Below the pieces are notes generated by a model. That model was not told the DNA's origin and did no database searches. It was given only the letters and a program-made list of their open reading frames with translations. Positions 26,947-37,200 of a stretch of DNA of 64,000 nt are shown here, piece after piece. The translations under genes and the position numbers were made by a program. The DNA lies in assembly GCF_016862515.1 (NCBI RefSeq), contig NZ_BONC01000030.1:1-64000 (forward strand). Direction: 5' to 3'. Source of the stretch: Asanoa iriomotensis (lineage in GTDB: Bacteria; Actinomycetota; Actinomycetes; Mycobacteriales; Micromonosporaceae). The stretch's first letter is position 1, and each line of letters begins with the position of its first letter.

Positions 26947-28884
26947 ATGCGCATTTGCGCCGTTGTCAAATATCCGCCGATCGAGGGCGGCGTCAGCGCC
27001 CTGAGCTACCGCGTAGTGATGGCACTCGGCGCCGCCGGGCATCAAGTCAGCGTGGTCACCAACGCGGACGAGGTCGAGGACGACTACCGGATGTGGATGC
27101 GGCCGGAGGACCGCGCGCGACTGGAGGCGTCCTTCCCCGGCGGCGGAAGTGTCTCGCTGGTCCCCACGTCGGGCCTGGGCCGCAAGTTCGCCGCGTACAT
27201 CCCGGCGAGCAAGCCGTTCGTCACCAAACTCGCCAGCCTGGCCACGGAGGAGATCCGGCGGATCGACGCGGACGTCGTCTACTCCTACTATCTGGAGCCC
27301 TACGGGCTGGCCGCGCATCTCGCGGCGCAGTGGACCGGCGTGCCGCACGTCGTGCAGCACGCGGGCAGCGACCGCACCCGGCTCATGGCCCATCCGGAAC
27401 TGTCGCTGGCATACCGGGAGGTGCTGCGGCGAGCGGACCTCGTGGTGGCCCGGCCGGGAACGATCGAGGGATTCGGGGTGGATCCCGCGCGGGTGACCAA
27501 TCTGGGACCGCGACGACTGGCCTCCTTCCCCCAAGCCGACACGCCCGCGCTCGACATCGACGCCACGATCGCCGAGCTGGCGGCCGCCGGCCATCCCTGG
27601 GTCACCAACACCGACCCGTTGCCGAAAGACCGGGCGACGTTCGGTATCTACGGGAAGGTCAGCCAGTTCAAGGGCAGCTACGACCTGGTCGACGCGCTGG
27701 CCAAGTGCCGCGCCGCCGGCCACTCGTTCAACCTCGTCGTCATGGCCGGAGGCATGTGGCGGGAACGCTTCCTCGAAGCGGCGCGGCACGCCGGCCTCGG
27801 CGACCGCACCTGGACGCTGCCGTTCCTCCCACACTGGCGGGTGCCGGAGTTCCTGCGCAGCCTCACCGCCGCCTGTTTCCTGGAACGCCGATTCCCCATC
27901 GCGATCCACACCCCGGGCGTGCCGGCCGAAGTGCTCACCGTCGGCACCTGTCTGGTGATGTCCCGGGAGATCGCGGAGAAGCAGCGGTTCCGCGATGAAC
28001 TCCAGCAGGGGCGGAACTGTTACGTCGTCGAGGATCCGACCGACGCCGCGGAACTGGCCGGCGTCCTCGGGCGGATCGCCGCCGACCCGGCGGAGGCGCT
28101 GCAGGTCGGCCGGGAAGGGCAGCGGCTCGTGGCGGACGTCGGGACTGACGTCGAACTGGCGGCCGACTACGAGCGGCTGTTCCGGCGGGCCGCCGACCTC
28201 CGTGCCGACCGGGACAGCCGCACGGCCGTGGCGCCGGTCCCCGACGGCCAGTGGGACCTTCTTCGCCGGTTCATGCCGGCGACCATGGCGGTGCTGGGCG
28301 AATCGCGGGACGAGGTCCTGGCGCAGGTTGCCGCGGACGGCCACCCGAGTGCGGCACACCGCACCTACGCGGGCGGTGAGGCCGCCGTCGCGTGGATCAC
28401 GCAGCAGGCCGGGACGCTGCCGGAGGGCGCCCCGGGGGCGGCCGCCTTCGAGCTGGATCTGTTGTGGACCCGCCTCGACCTGGAGAGCCACGACGGCGCC
28501 CCGCTGTTCCCACGCCGTGGTGCGGGTGCGCTCGTCCTTTCCGATGTGGTCGGCCCCGGCTCCCGGGTTCCGGTCGCGGCCAGTGGCATTCGGATCCGAC
28601 GCCACCGCGGTGACATCGAGTCCGTCCTCGCCGACCTGCGAAACGGATCCACGCCCCCCGCGTCGACCGGCGAGGAGACGCTGTTCGTCTTCCTCAAGCG
28701 CGGTGACCTCGACGGTGCGGTGCGACGCATCAACCCGGCCACCCGGTCGCTGTTGCAGCTCTGCGACGGCCGCACCCCGGTGACGGAGATCGCGCAGCGG
28801 CTCGGCGGTGAGTACGGCGTCAGCTACGACGAGGTCGAGCACATGGTGCTGGAGCTGGCCAACGAGCGGCTGGTGCAGATGTAG
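26947..28884 (+). CDS. GT4-type glycosyltransferase fused to MNIO-partner-like and PqqD-like domains
   Basis: This 645-residue protein has an N-terminal GT-B glycosyltransferase (residues about 1-415). Its start is KYPPIEGGVSALSYRV, the acceptor-side loop of GT4 enzymes, and its donor half shows GIYGKVSQFKGSYDLVDAL and TPGVPAEVLTVGTCLVMS. Residues about 435-510 (WDLLRRFMPATMAVLGESRD to AAFELDLLWTRLDLE) resemble the helical domain of the MNIO partner encoded just upstream. The last 75 residues (FLKRGDLDGAVRRINPATRS, then LLQLCDGRTPVTEIAQRL) are PqqD-like, a RiPP recognition element. The architecture implies leader-guided glycosylation of precursor 1. GAGGA lies ten bases before ATG 26947. Donor sugar unknown. 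Confidence 0.78.
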   Translation: MRICAVVKYPPIEGGVSALSYRVVMALGAAGHQVSVVTNADEVEDDYRMWMRPEDRARLEASFPGGGSVSLVPTSGLGRKFAAYIPASKPFVTKLASLATEEIRRIDADVVYSYYLEPYGLAAHLAAQWTGVPHVVQHAGSDRTRLMAHPELSLAYREVLRRADLVVARPGTIEGFGVDPARVTNLGPRRLASFPQADTPALDIDATIAELAAAGHPWVTNTDPLPKDRATFGIYGKVSQFKGSYDLVDALAKCRAAGHSFNLVVMAGGMWRERFLEAARHAGLGDRTWTLPFLPHWRVPEFLRSLTAACFLERRFPIAIHTPGVPAEVLTVGTCLVMSREIAEKQRFRDELQQGRNCYVVEDPTDAAELAGVLGRIAADPAEALQVGREGQRLVADVGTDVELAADYERLFRRAADLRADRDSRTAVAPVPDGQWDLLRRFMPATMAVLGESRDEVLAQVAADGHPSAAHRTYAGGEAAVAWITQQAGTLPEGAPGAAAFELDLLWTRLDLESHDGAPLFPRRGAGALVLSDVVGPGSRVPVAASGIRIRRHRGDIESVLADLRNGSTPPASTGEETLFVFLKRGDLDGAVRRINPATRSLLQLCDGRTPVTEIAQRLGGEYGVSYDEVEHMVLELANERLVQM

Positions 28885-28929
28885 CCGGCCGCACCTCGAG
28901 CACTGCTTCGCAGCCACAGGGAGGAAACC

Positions 28930-31900
28930 GTGGGTGAGTCACTGTCGGAACCGGATTTCCGCTGCGCGGACGTCCTCCTGGTGCGCGTCGCCGCGCGGCC
29001 ACTCGGATGGGGTCACGCGACCACCCCGCGGGACGGTGATGACGAGACCCTGCTGGACCGGATCAGGGAGCTGGCCGGCGACCCGGTGCTCCGCGAGGCG
29101 GTCGCGGTCGCCAGTTCCAGCCTGTCGAGGGCGTTGCACGCCGCCCTGACCGGGCCGACATCACCCAAACCGAAGGATCTGCGGCGACTGCTCCTGAGCC
29201 TGGAGTCGTACCGGATGCGGATGTCGGCCAGGGCCACACCGTTCGGGTTGTTCGCCGGCGTGGCGAAGGCACGATTCGACGAGACCGGTGCGGCTGTGCT
29301 GAACGGCGGTCACCGCACCCGCACCCGGCCGGACATGGGATGGCTGGCCGGCCTGGTCGCGACCCTGGAGACCGACCCGGCCGTGCTGCCCCGGTTGCGT
29401 GTGGTGACGAACGCGTCGTATGTCGTGCGCGGCGGGCGGCTCGAGTTGATGGACCGGGCCGGCCCGGCGCCGCAGGACGCCGACCCGGAACCGCTCACCT
29501 CGCTGCGGTGCACGCCGGCCGCGCAAGCGGCTCTCGATGCGGCCGCCACCCCGATCGGCGTTGGCGACCTCGCCGAGCTCCTCGCCGCCAAGTGGCCCGG
29601 CGCATCCTCGGGCCGATCGCTGCAACTGCTCAGCGGGCTGGTCCGGCACAGGTTCCTCCTCACCGACCTGAGGCCCCCGTCCGATTGCGCGGAGCCCATC
29701 GGGCACGTGCTGGACCGGCTCGGTGAGCACCCCGCCGCGGTGGAGCTCGGCGCGATCAGGAGTGCGATGGTCGAGTACGACCGGCTGGCACCCGGCGAAG
29801 GTCTCCCGGTCCTGGAGCGGTTGACCGAGCGGATGCGCGTGGCGCGGCCGGCCGGCGACGTGCTCCACGTCGACCTTGCGGTGCGTGCCGAGGTCCGCAT
29901 CCCGACGCTGGTCGCGCGGGAGTTGGAGAAGGCGATGGAGACCCTGTGGCGGCTGTCTCCGCGTCAGCCCGGAAGCCCGCGCCTGCGCGGTTATCACCGC
30001 GATTTCCTGCAGCGGTACGGCACAGGCCGGCCGGTGCCGTTGACCGAACTGCTGTCCGAGGAGATCGGCCTCGGCCTGCCCGACACGTACCGGCGCGACG
30101 GCGGGCTGCGCTCGAAGCACCAGCTGTCCACCCTCGATCCCGACGTCGAGCGGAACCGCCTGCTCGCCCGGGTGGTGGCGGACGCCGTCGCGGACCAGCG
30201 ACGGGAGGTGTGCCTGGACGACGACCTGGTCGACCGGCTGGCCGGGGAACCAGCGGCGGGGGAGCGGCCACACCCCTCGATCGAGGTCAAGGCGCGGCTG
30301 ATGGCGCCGTCGATGGCGGCGATGACAGCGGGCGACTTCCTGCTGGCCTTCGGCCCGTACGTGGGATCCAGTCCGGCCGGTGCCGTCTCCAGCCGGTTCG
30401 CGACCCTGCTCTCCGGGAACGAGGAGATGGGCCGCGTGGTGCAGGGGGCCGACGAGGAACTCGGCGACGAGATCCGCGCGGCCCTCGTCTACCGGCCCAC
30501 GTCCGACCGGACGAACAACATATTGTCCTCGCCTCGCTGGCTGGCACACCGCATTCCGGTCGGGGTCGGCACGTTCGAGTCGTCGGTGGTCGATCTGCTC
30601 CCCGACGACCTCGCGGTCACCGCGACGAGCGACCGGCTGGTCCTGGTCTCTCGCCGGCTCGGCCGGCGCGTCCGGCCGATCCGCTTCAACGTCGCCAACC
30701 TGAGCCGGTCCGGGACCGGCATGGTCCGGTTCCTCGACGACATCGGCCGCGAAGGGCTCTGCCCCGTGCAGGGATGGAACTGGGGCGCCATGCGCGACGT
30801 CCCGTTCCTGCCCCGGATCCGGCGGGGGAGGACCGTCCTCGCCCTCGCCACCTGGCGCATCGACGACACGCTCGCCGGACCGAACGCGGCCCGGCCGGAC
30901 TGGTCGCGGCGACTCGCCGCCTGGCGCGAGGCGGCCGGTGTGCCGCGGCGGATCGTCGTCGCCGAAGGGGATCGGGTGCTGACCCTGGACCTGGACGAGT
31001 CGTCGCACCGCGAGCTGTTCCGCCGGTCATGCGAGCGGCGTGGCGACTTCACCGTCCGGGAGGTGCTTGACGATTCCTTCGTGGACGGATGGCTCCGATC
31101 CCCGGACGGGCCGCACCACTGCGAGCTCGTCGTCCCGATGGTGCGGCGGGAACCGGCCCCGCCCGACCCGGTTGCCGTCCCGCCCAGCACGGCGACGCAG
31201 GTCCGGGACCGCGACCACCTGCACCTGCCGGGTGGGGAATGGTTGTACGCGAAGATCTACACGGCCGACGGCAGGCTCACCGAGCTCGCCCGCGACCACC
31301 TTCCGGCGCTGCTGGAGCGGCTCGCTTCCGGTGCGCCGCCGCGGTGGTTCTTCATCCGGTATGCCGACCCGGGGGCTCACCTGCGGCTCCGTATCTGGGG
31401 GTCGCCGACCGACCTGTGGTCCGACTCACTGCCGAGGCTGCGCGACTGGGTCCTCGGGCTGCGGGAAGCGGGTCTGGTCAGTCACCTGGCGTTGGACAGC
31501 TACGACCCGGAGGTCGAGCGGTACGGTGGGCCACCGCTCGTCGAGGCGGCGGAGCGTGTCTTCCACGCCGACAGTGAAGCCGTGATCCGGATGTTGCGGG
31601 TGCTCGAGCCGCAACGCTCCACCGCGGATCCCGTCCTGGTCGGCGCATTGAGTGTCCTGCACATGTTCGCCGCGCTGGGCCAGGAGGACGAGGCGGCGGA
31701 CTGGCTGGCGCGCACCGGAGCCAACGGTGACTACCGCCGGGCGTTCACCGCACGACGCGAACAGGCACTTCGCCTGGCCGACCCCGGCGGCGCCTGGACC
31801 GAGCTGCGGCAGCTTCCTGGGGGTGACGACCTGCTGGCGGCCTGGGAGCGGCGGCGCCCTGCCCTGGCGCGGTACCGGTCCGCGCTGCGCTGCGCGGGCG

Positions 31901-32058
31901 ACGCCACGACGTCAATGCATTCGATCGCCCGGAGCCTGGCACACATGCACTGCAACCGGCTGTTCGGCCTGGACCGCACGCTGGAGAACCAGGTGCTGTC
32001 CGTGGCGCGGAACGTCATGCTCACCCGCGCGCGCCGGGCCCGGTATGCGCCGCGCTGA
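28930..32058 (+). CDS. Full-length LanB-type dehydratase 1
   Basis: This 1042-residue enzyme has both LanB parts: the tRNA-Glu-dependent glutamylation domain (about 1-740) and the SpaB_C elimination domain (about 757-1040). The motif RMSARATPFGLFAGV (about residue 97) contains the R-x-x-x-R-x-T residues that bind tRNA-Glu in NisB. RWFFIRYADPGAHLRLRIWG and SLAHMHCNRLFG carry the elimination-site Arg and His. It should convert Ser/Thr of a precursor to Dha/Dhb. A GGAGG sits before GTG 28930. It ends the precursor 1 operon, two bases from the stop of the convergent methyltransferase. No LanC lies nearby. It is a clear paralogue of the enzyme at 34299. Confidence 0.92.
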   Translation: MGESLSEPDFRCADVLLVRVAARPLGWGHATTPRDGDDETLLDRIRELAGDPVLREAVAVASSSLSRALHAALTGPTSPKPKDLRRLLLSLESYRMRMSARATPFGLFAGVAKARFDETGAAVLNGGHRTRTRPDMGWLAGLVATLETDPAVLPRLRVVTNASYVVRGGRLELMDRAGPAPQDADPEPLTSLRCTPAAQAALDAAATPIGVGDLAELLAAKWPGASSGRSLQLLSGLVRHRFLLTDLRPPSDCAEPIGHVLDRLGEHPAAVELGAIRSAMVEYDRLAPGEGLPVLERLTERMRVARPAGDVLHVDLAVRAEVRIPTLVARELEKAMETLWRLSPRQPGSPRLRGYHRDFLQRYGTGRPVPLTELLSEEIGLGLPDTYRRDGGLRSKHQLSTLDPDVERNRLLARVVADAVADQRREVCLDDDLVDRLAGEPAAGERPHPSIEVKARLMAPSMAAMTAGDFLLAFGPYVGSSPAGAVSSRFATLLSGNEEMGRVVQGADEELGDEIRAALVYRPTSDRTNNILSSPRWLAHRIPVGVGTFESSVVDLLPDDLAVTATSDRLVLVSRRLGRRVRPIRFNVANLSRSGTGMVRFLDDIGREGLCPVQGWNWGAMRDVPFLPRIRRGRTVLALATWRIDDTLAGPNAARPDWSRRLAAWREAAGVPRRIVVAEGDRVLTLDLDESSHRELFRRSCERRGDFTVREVLDDSFVDGWLRSPDGPHHCELVVPMVRREPAPPDPVAVPPSTATQVRDRDHLHLPGGEWLYAKIYTADGRLTELARDHLPALLERLASGAPPRWFFIRYADPGAHLRLRIWGSPTDLWSDSLPRLRDWVLGLREAGLVSHLALDSYDPEVERYGGPPLVEAAERVFHADSEAVIRMLRVLEPQRSTADPVLVGALSVLHMFAALGQEDEAADWLARTGANGDYRRAFTARREQALRLADPGGAWTELRQLPGGDDLLAAWERRRPALARYRSALRCAGDATTSMHSIARSLAHMHCNRLFGLDRTLENQVLSVARNVMLTRARRARYAPR

Positions 32059-32060
32059 CG

Positions 32061-32780
32061 CTATTTCTGTCCGACGACGGCGAACAGGCCCGTCGGCAGC
32101 CGTTCGCTGCCGAACGACGTACGCTTCCCGGCCGTCATCCCGTGCCGCTCCAGGACGGCGACCAACCCCGCGACGTCGAGCAGAACGTTCTCGTGCCGCT
32201 CGTCGCTGCGTCGCCACGACGCGTCGGCGGAGCGTACGAACGTCGTCATCTCCTGCACCATGCGCCGGCGTCCGGTCGCGACTGGTCGCGAGAACACGGC
32301 CCACTCCTCGTTCACGCGTGCCAGGGATGTCATGTTCCGCCAGTCGTCCAGCCAGCCGAGGTCGATGACGTCGATGGCGAGGACGCCTCCGGGGCGCAGC
32401 GCATCGGCGATCGCGGTCACCGTACGCGTGACCGACTCCTCGTCGTCCAGGTAGTTGAGGACGTGTCCGACGCCCACCACGGCATCGACGGCCGGCAACC
32501 GGTCCGCGGGCAGGACGAGGCGCCGCAGGTCCGCTGCCGGCAGCCGGGTGCGGGCCCTCGCGAGCATGGCCGGCGAGCCGTCGGTGGCGATGACGCGATG
32601 ACCGGCATCGAGCAGGTGACCGGTCAGCGATCCGCTCCCGCACCCCAGCTCCAGCACGACACCGTCGCGGCGCCGCACCGGTTCCAGCAGCTCGAGGATG
32701 CCGGGCGCGCAGCGGTTGCCGTGAAAGGCGAAACCGCTGTCGTGTACGAGGGCCAGGTCGTCCTGGTAGTAGTCAGGCAT
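32061..32780 (-). CDS. Class I SAM-dependent methyltransferase
   Basis: This 239-residue methyltransferase has the SAM motif VVLELGCGSGSLTGHLLDAG (residues about 41-60), the acidic ATDGSP at the end of strand 2, and VVGVGHVLNYLDDEES after strand 4. It overlaps the MFS gene stop by eight bases, so the two form an operon under site B, divergent from precursor 2. It could methylate precursor 2 (for example the N-terminus or C-terminal carboxylate after processing) or another product. The family alone does not tell N-, O- or S-methylation. Confidence 0.82.
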   Translation of the reverse strand: MPDYYQDDLALVHDSGFAFHGNRCAPGILELLEPVRRRDGVVLELGCGSGSLTGHLLDAGHRVIATDGSPAMLARARTRLPAADLRRLVLPADRLPAVDAVVGVGHVLNYLDDEESVTRTVTAIADALRPGGVLAIDVIDLGWLDDWRNMTSLARVNEEWAVFSRPVATGRRRMVQEMTTFVRSADASWRRSDERHENVLLDVAGLVAVLERHGMTAGKRTSFGSERLPTGLFAVVGQK

Positions 32781-33963
32781 TGCGCAACCTCCGTCCGGCG
32801 GTCGCCACCACCGGGTTGACCAGAAGGAACGTGAGGGCGAAGAACAGGGCGAGCACGATCCAGCCGATGGACCGCAGGTCGCCGATCAGCGTGGCGACCA
32901 GGACGGGACCGACCACGCCGCGCAGCGCGATGCCGAGCGAGAAGACCCCCGCGTACTGTCCCTGCGCGGCCGGGTCGGCGAACGCGAATCGCAACCGCCA
33001 GTTCGCGGCGGAGCTCCACAGTTCGCCCGCGGTCAACACGACGACGCCGAGGACGAGCAGCGCCGTCGCCGGACCGGCGGTCGGTCCACGGGTCAGACCG
33101 AACACCACGCAGGCGAGCGCGACGGCGACGCACGCTCTCCGCTGCAACCGGCGCGCGCCGTCGACGGTGACCGCGAGCCGGGAAGCCGGCACCTGCAGGG
33201 CGACCACCAGCACCGTGTTGAGCCCGACGACCCACGCCGCCACGGCCGCCGGCGCCTGCGTCGAGCTGATGATCCAGAGCGGCAGGCCGACGCCGAGGAT
33301 GACGTCGTGGACCGTGACGAGCCCGCCGACGACGGCCAGGGAGACGTACGGAAGGTCCGCCAGCGCGGACCACGGCCCGCGCCCGTCCGCCGGAGTTCCG
33401 GCCACCCGTGGCTGGACCGTGGTGACCGTTGCGGCGGCGGCGGCCGCCGCCGCGGAGCCGAGGAAGAGCCACCGGTATCCGGTGGGTGAGTCGGCCGCGA
33501 CGGCGAGGCCGGTCAGGAGGACGCCCACCGTGAGGCCGACGTTGAAGACGCTGCGGAGCAGGGCCAGCACCGGGACCTGGTCGTCCTTGGTGACCACGCC
33601 CACCAGCAGCGCGTTGCCGGCGATGATGGCGGTCTGCTCCAGGAACCCGACGGCCGTGATGACGACGAGGTACGTCTCGAAGCTCCGCGCCTGCCCCGCC
33701 AACGCCAGTGCCAGGGCCTGCGCCAGGCCCGCTACCACCGCCGCCTCCCGTGGCCCGATGCGGTCGACGAGGCGACCGACCGGCACGGCCAGCAGAATCC
33801 ACAACAGGCCGGACACCGACAGGCCGATGCCCACCTGCGACGGCGAAAGCCCCACGACGCGGTTGAAGTAGATCACCGTGCCTGTGGAGTACAGCCCGAA
33901 GCCGACACTGGTGAAGAAATGGGCCGCCACGAAGACCGCCGTCGACCGGTGGCGTATCCGCAT
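32773..33963 (-). CDS. MFS exporter of the RiPP locus
   Basis: This 396-residue protein has about 12 transmembrane helices. Helix 1 is FVAAHFFTSVGFGLYSTG and the MFS motif A loop is VPVGRLVDRIGPREAAVVAG. It probably exports the mature product or gives self-immunity. The start at 33963 is the last ATG before the divergent promoter region containing site B; its ribosome site is weak (GGAT). It is co-transcribed with the downstream methyltransferase. Confidence 0.8.
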   Translation of the reverse strand: MRIRHRSTAVFVAAHFFTSVGFGLYSTGTVIYFNRVVGLSPSQVGIGLSVSGLLWILLAVPVGRLVDRIGPREAAVVAGLAQALALALAGQARSFETYLVVITAVGFLEQTAIIAGNALLVGVVTKDDQVPVLALLRSVFNVGLTVGVLLTGLAVAADSPTGYRWLFLGSAAAAAAAATVTTVQPRVAGTPADGRGPWSALADLPYVSLAVVGGLVTVHDVILGVGLPLWIISSTQAPAAVAAWVVGLNTVLVVALQVPASRLAVTVDGARRLQRRACVAVALACVVFGLTRGPTAGPATALLVLGVVVLTAGELWSSAANWRLRFAFADPAAQGQYAGVFSLGIALRGVVGPVLVATLIGDLRSIGWIVLALFFALTFLLVNPVVATAGRRLRNA

Positions 33964-33988
33964 CACCGATCCAGCCTGGTGGCGCGAT

Positions 33989-34020
33989 CTACACGTCGGA
34001 TACGCACGGCGCACGTGTAG
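33989..34020. promoter_or_regulatory. Regulon motif, site B (MFS exporter / precursor 2)
   Basis: CTACACGTCGGATACG (33989-34004) fits CTACACRYSGGRTACR without gaps, and an inverted GTGTAG lies at 34015-34020 (32-base span). The span is 11 bases shorter than at site A, close to one helical turn, so both half-sites stay on the same DNA face. It lies between the MFS gene and precursor 2. Confidence 0.65.
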
Positions 34021-34098
34021 GAGCGGCGTAGCACCCGCGCTCACGCTGGCCGGAACAGGTTGTGCGCGCCGCTGGCGCGCCGAGAGGAAGGACGAGCC

Positions 34099-34245
34099 AT
34101 GTCCGACGAGCACACCGCTGACGAGTTCGTGTTGGATCTGCGCGTGGAGACCGAGCCGGCGCTGGTGTCGGGCCAGCAGATGACCGGCACCGGCACCGCG
34201 CCGGCCGTCTTCATGACGGGCACCGGAACGGCACCGGCCAGCTGA
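34099..34245 (+). CDS. RiPP precursor peptide 2, FxLD leader and duplicated Thr-rich core
   Basis: This 48-residue peptide starts at ATG 34099 behind AGGAAGGA. The acidic leader contains DEFVLDL, the F-x-L-D motif of LanB-processed precursors. The core is two copies of MTGTGTAPA (28-36 and 39-47), joined by VF and ending in Ser 48. It has no Cys, so lanthionine rings are impossible. Thr 29, 31, 33, 40, 42 and 44 are the likely dehydration targets. A linear Dhb-rich peptide, perhaps two copies released by cleavage, is the simplest inferred product. A LanB gene lies convergent just downstream. Confidence 0.8.
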   Translation: MSDEHTADEFVLDLRVETEPALVSGQQMTGTGTAPAVFMTGTGTAPAS

Positions 34246-34262
34246 TTCATTGTCGATGACAA

Positions 34263-34293
34263 AGCGGGTCCGGCCGGATCGGCCGGACCCGCT
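34263..34293. terminator. Bidirectional terminator between precursor 2 and LanB 2
   Basis: A perfect 14-base stem (AGCGGGTCCGGCCG / CGGCCGGACCCGCT) with a GAT loop lies between two convergent stops (34245 and 34299). It can end transcription from both sides. Confidence 0.8.
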
Positions 34294-34298
34294 GCGCG

Positions 34299-37200
34299 TC
34301 AACGGCGGCCGAACCGCTCGCGCTCGGCGCGGGCGATGACCACGTTGCGGGCCACGGCGTGGATCTTGCCCTCGAGGGTCACGTCGGTGCCGAAGACGCG
34401 GTTGACATGCATGTGCGCCAGGCTCGCGGCGACCGTCTCCATGGTGTCGCACCCGCGCAGCGCGCATCCGTACCCGGCGACGGCGGGCCGTCGCGAGCGC
34501 CACGCCGCCACCAGTTCCGGACCGCCCGGGCGCCGCGCCAGTTCGTCCCAGTCGCCACCTGGATCGGCCAGCAGGAGTGCCTCCCGGCGCCGCGCGGTGA
34601 ACGCCTCGCGGTGCTGCTGCCTGGTCCCGGTACGCGCGAGCCAGCCGGGAAGGTCGTCGGGCCCGCCGAGCGCGGCGAGCAGGTCGAGGACACTCAGCGC
34701 CCCGATGAGGACGCGGTCCGCCGTCGACGCGTGGGAGTCGAGCACGCGGAGCATCGCGACCGCCGACACGCTGTCGGCGTGGAACGCCCGTTCGGCCTCG
34801 GCGAGCACGTCCGGGCCGCCGTAGCGTTCGATCTCCGGGTCGTAGCTGTCCAGCACGACCTGGCCGAGCAGGCCCGAGCGGCGCAGGCCGGCGGCCCACT
34901 CACGAAGCGCCGGCAGCGCAGCGGCCCACAGCGCCTCCGGCTCGCCGTGCATGCGCAGCCTCAGATGGGGGAGCGGGTCCGCGTACCGCACGAAGAACCA
35001 GCGGTCCACGACCCCCGGTCCGACGAGGTGGAGCAGGCCGTCGACGTGGTCGCGAAGCAGTTCCGGCGCGCGTCTCGCGCCCGTGTAGAGCTTCGCGTAC
35101 AGCCACTCCCCACCGGGCAGGTGGATCTCGTCACGGGTGCGGACCGCGGGCCGGATCCGCGGTGCTCCACCTGGGTCGTCGCCGTTCGCCTTCCGGGACA
35201 CCAGCGGCACGACGATTTCGCAACGGTGGGGCCCGTCCGGACCGCGCAACCATCCGTCGCTGTCGTGGTCACCCACGACCTCCTGGACGAGCAGGTCGTC
35301 GCCGCGCTCGCATTCACGGCGGAACAGGAGCCGGTGCAGCGGGTCGTCGAGATCGAGCGGCATGCACTGGTCGCCGTCGACGAGCAGCACACGATCGGGC
35401 ACCTGCGCCGCGTCGCGCCACCGCGCCAGTCGGTCCAGCCAGGGTCCGGCCACCGCGCCGTCGGCGAGCAGCGCCTCGTCGACCTGCCACCGCGCCGGTG
35501 AGAGGACGGTGCGCCCGTGGGAGACCCGTGGCAGAAAGGGCGCACTGCGTAGCGGTCCCCAGTCCCAGTTCCGCAGGCCGCAGGTGCCTTCGTGGCCGAG
35601 GTCGGCGAGGAAGCGCGCGACGCCGGGGGCGAGAACGGTCGGGTTGAGGACGTTGAACACCGCGGGTACGACCTCCCGGCCCAGCCGCGACGAGTGGAGC
35701 ACGAGCCGGTCCGGCGTAGCCGTCACGGCGAGGTCGGACGGCGGCAGGTCGACGACCGTGGGGTCGAACGACCCGACACCCACCGGTAGGCGGTGATCGA
35801 GCCAGCGGGGTGAGGTCAACACGTTGCCCAGCCGGCCCACCCGGGGCTGGTACGCCAAGGCGGCCACGACGGCCGGGACGTCCGTACCGTTGATGTGCCG
35901 GATCAGCTTTGCCAGGTCCTCTCCGACGTCGCCGAGAAGGTGGGCGAAGCGGCCCAGCATCGCGCCCGCCCGACTCGAACCGAGGTACGGCCCGAGCACA
36001 AGCAGGAAATCGCCGTCACGCATCGCCGTGACCGATCGCGCCATGAGGTGCGCGTAGATCTCCACCGACGCCGGCGGACCTCCGCGCGCATCGTCGAACC
36101 CCTCGCGGTCGAGTCGCGTCATCAGGGCGTCGTCGAGCACGACCTCCCGCTCGCCACGGGCCGCGGCATCGGCGACGAGCCGGGCCAGTATCCGGTCACG
36201 ACGCGGGTCGTCGCCGGTCGACGCCCGTCGTGGTTCGCGGCTCGGACGCTCGCCCGGGCGCCGGTACGGGGCGGGCAGGCCGAGGCCGCACTCCTCGGAG
36301 ACGAGCTCGGTCAGGGCGACGGCCCGGCCCGTGCCGTACCGCTCCAGGAACGCGGTGTGGTAGTCACGCAGCCACGGCTGGCCGGTCCGGCGCGGCGACA
36401 GGCGCCACAGCGCCTCGGCCGCCTGCTCGATCTCGCGGGCGACCAACGCCGGGATTCCGGCGTCCACGTCGAGCACGAGGTCCACCTGGAGAGGATGGTT
36501 CGTCGGCTGCACCTCGCACATCTCGGTCCGGAGCGACTCGAACGCGGGTTGCCCCTGCCCGACCGGAAGGCCGTCGTAGGCCGCGATGTCCCGTCGGATC
36601 GCGCGCAACCGGGCGACCACGGGGTGACCGGGGAGCCGTTCCAGCAGGTAGCCGACCGGGTCGGCGCAGTCGAACGGCGGACGTAGGTCGGTGAGCAGGA
36701 AGCCGTGCACGACGAGGCCGCGGATCATCGCGGCGACGGTCTCCTCGTCGACGCCCGGAAACCCGAGCCGCACCGCCGAGACGAGGGCGTGGTGCGTGAT
36801 CGGAGCGACCGCCGCCCGCAGCGCGGCGTCGACGGGGGGAGTGTGACGCAGCGATACGACTCGGCGTTGTGTGTCGTTGTCGTCGACTCCCGCGTCGGAC
36901 AGGTCGGTCAGCTCGATCCGTCCGCCCCGCACGGTGCCCGCCTCGTTGGCGACCAACCGGAGCCCGGTCAACACGGCCGGTTCGGTCTCCAGGCGGCTCG
37001 CCAGCGCCAGCAACCAGCCGGCGTCGGGACGCGTGTGCGTCCGGTGGTCAAGCCCGAGCCGTGCCTGCCCGCCGGGCACGAACCGTGCGGGCGCCACGCC
37101 GGCGAACAAACCGAACGGGGTCGTGCGCGCGCCCATCCGGAGGCGGTAACGCGCGACGCTCACCGCGAGCCGGCGCAGATCCTTCACCCGCGTCGGCCGT

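Noticed and set aside
29161-31008. A 615-residue minus-strand open frame
   Set aside because: Antisense shadow of LanB 1; composition dominated by Arg, Gly and Pro.
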